Shown one piece after another: positions 5,163 to 5,770 of a stretch of 5,770 nt of DNA. The notes below the pieces were generated by a model, which ran no database searches, was not told the DNA's origin, and saw nothing but the letters and a program-made list of their open reading frames with translations. Source of the stretch: CAYFMH01 sp964344775 (GTDB lineage Bacteria; Patescibacteriota; Gracilibacteria; UBA4473); NCBI GenBank assembly GCA_964344775.1, contig CAYFOO010000075.1:1-5770 (forward strand), read 5' to 3'. Made by a program: the position numbers and the translations under genes. Within the stretch, counting starts at the first letter, position 1; each line of letters begins with the position of its first letter.

Positions 5163-5744
5163 ATGGAAGGTGAAAAAGAAAAATTTTCTTCAGATAAATT
5201 AAAAAGTTTTCAAGAACTTATATTTGGAAGCCGAGCCAAAGATTTTGATGCTTTTTTACCTAGGATTCCGTCATTTAAAGAATTTTTGTGCCTTGTGGAG
5301 TCCCTGAATAAGCCTGAAACAAAAAATGTGATTTTTGATTTAGATGGGACTTTGGTACCGCCATATGCTGAAATACCAGAAGAGGTGGTAGCTGCTCTTC
5401 AGGAATATAAAGATTGTGGTATGAATGTTTTTATTTATACACAAAGTGGTTATTCTGATAGACTTAAAAAACTAGCAGAAGGAGGGATTGTTGTAGTAGA
5501 AACAGAAAAAGGAAAACCTTCTTTACAGGGGTTCCAGGATGTTTGTAAAAAATATGGAATTGATCATCAAGAAACAGCTATGATAGGGAATTTTCCTGTT
5601 ACAGATATGCCATTGGTCCCACGAGGAGAAGAACCTTATTTTCCATTGAATATTTTGGTGGAATCAATTCCTCCTCAAAAAAAGTTGGTAGATTCTTGGA
5701 AAAGATTTTTTCGAGTTAGGAGAAGTAACAAAATAAGATCCTAA
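5163..5744 (+). CDS. HAD-superfamily phosphatase, YqeG-like
   Basis: The 193-residue product has the haloacid dehalogenase signatures: motif I VIFDLDGTLVP with the nucleophile Asp59 and acid/base Asp61, motif II at IYTQSG (Thr93 or Ser95), a motif III lysine in EKGKPS (Lys118) and motif IV MIGNFPVTDM (142-149). Order and spacing, with no large cap domain, fit the YqeG/HAD-IIIA type of small cytoplasmic phosphatase (the Gep4 phosphatidylglycerophosphate phosphatase is a distant relative); the substrate here cannot be told. In motif IV the usual GD is GN (Asn143), while Thr147-Asp148 are kept, which may weaken magnesium binding or be tolerated. About 50 residues precede motif I, more than in typical YqeG. 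The last codons, from residue 185 onward, and the stop lie in the 53-bp terminal repeat, so RRSNKIRS is the same C-terminus as in the transposase fragment. The native C-terminus may therefore have been replaced or mis-assembled. Confidence 0.8.
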   Translation: MEGEKEKFSSDKLKSFQELIFGSRAKDFDAFLPRIPSFKEFLCLVESLNKPETKNVIFDLDGTLVPPYAEIPEEVVAALQEYKDCGMNVFIYTQSGYSDRLKKLAEGGIVVVETEKGKPSLQGFQDVCKKYGIDHQETAMIGNFPVTDMPLVPRGEEPYFPLNILVESIPPQKKLVDSWKRFFRVRRSNKIRS

Positions 5745-5768
5745 TATTGAGGGAAAATCACATAATTC
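5716..5768. repeat. Right arm of a perfect 53-bp terminal inverted repeat
   Basis: This is the exact reverse complement of 1-53; only two bases (5769-5770) lie outside it. It begins with the dyad arm TTAGGA (5716-5721), paired with TCCTAA (5739-5744), and the latter supplies the TAA stop of the HAD gene. Beyond the stop it holds AT-rich sequence without an open frame of note. Confidence 0.95.
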
Positions 5769-5770
5769 CA

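Noticed and set aside
1..5770. Linear plasmid or phage genome with terminal inverted repeats
   Set aside because: The interior holds chromosomal housekeeping genes (rsmH, ftsL-like, prfB) and no replication, terminal-protein or capsid gene; the repeat also cuts into a transposase.

Overview
The window looks like one chromosomal fragment of an AT-rich bacterium. Small compact genes, weak or absent Shine-Dalgarno sequences, a short divergent FtsL-like protein and GTTGTAAG-type intergenic repeats would suit a member of the Candidate Phyla Radiation (Patescibacteria). That placement is a guess; no rRNA or tRNA is present to test it. A complete peptide release factor 2, and one gene that ends at TGA, argue for UGA being an ordinary stop and against the UGA=Gly code of Gracilibacteria and Absconditabacteria.

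Layout from left to right. Positions 1-53 are one arm of a perfect 53-bp inverted repeat whose other arm is 5716-5768. A minus-strand transposase-like fragment (25-339) runs into the left arm and is cut there. A plus-strand gene for an unrecognised, soluble, charged protein of about 450 residues (471-1823) follows and converges on prfB (1834-2913, minus). Upstream of prfB lies a small predicted secreted or membrane-anchored protein (3032-3325, minus). Next come a terminator-like hairpin and a cluster of GTTGTAAG-type repeats (3396-3540), an ftsL-like gene (3538-3891, minus) and rsmH/mraW (about 3947-4882, minus). Rightmost is a divergent HAD-family (YqeG-like) phosphatase gene (5163-5744, plus), whose last codons lie in the right arm of the terminal repeat.

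How the genes work together: rsmH followed by ftsL is the start of the classical dcw (division and cell wall) cluster. Here it has no mraZ in front and no ftsI behind; it ends in repeats and a terminator. The rsmH promoter region has a good -35/-10 pair with 17-bp spacing, helically phased A-tracts just upstream, and a 17-bp near-palindrome in the leader. RsmH (16S rRNA methylation in the decoding centre) and RF2 (termination) both serve translation; FtsL serves divisome assembly. The HAD protein and the 450-residue protein have no visible link to them.

I see no defence system, CRISPR array or clear new multi-gene system. The least explained features are the exact terminal inverted repeat that interrupts a transposase at one end and gives two unrelated proteins the same eight C-terminal residues, the long imperfect inverted repeats that bracket the ftsL-like gene, and the unrecognised 450-residue protein next to the transposase fragment.
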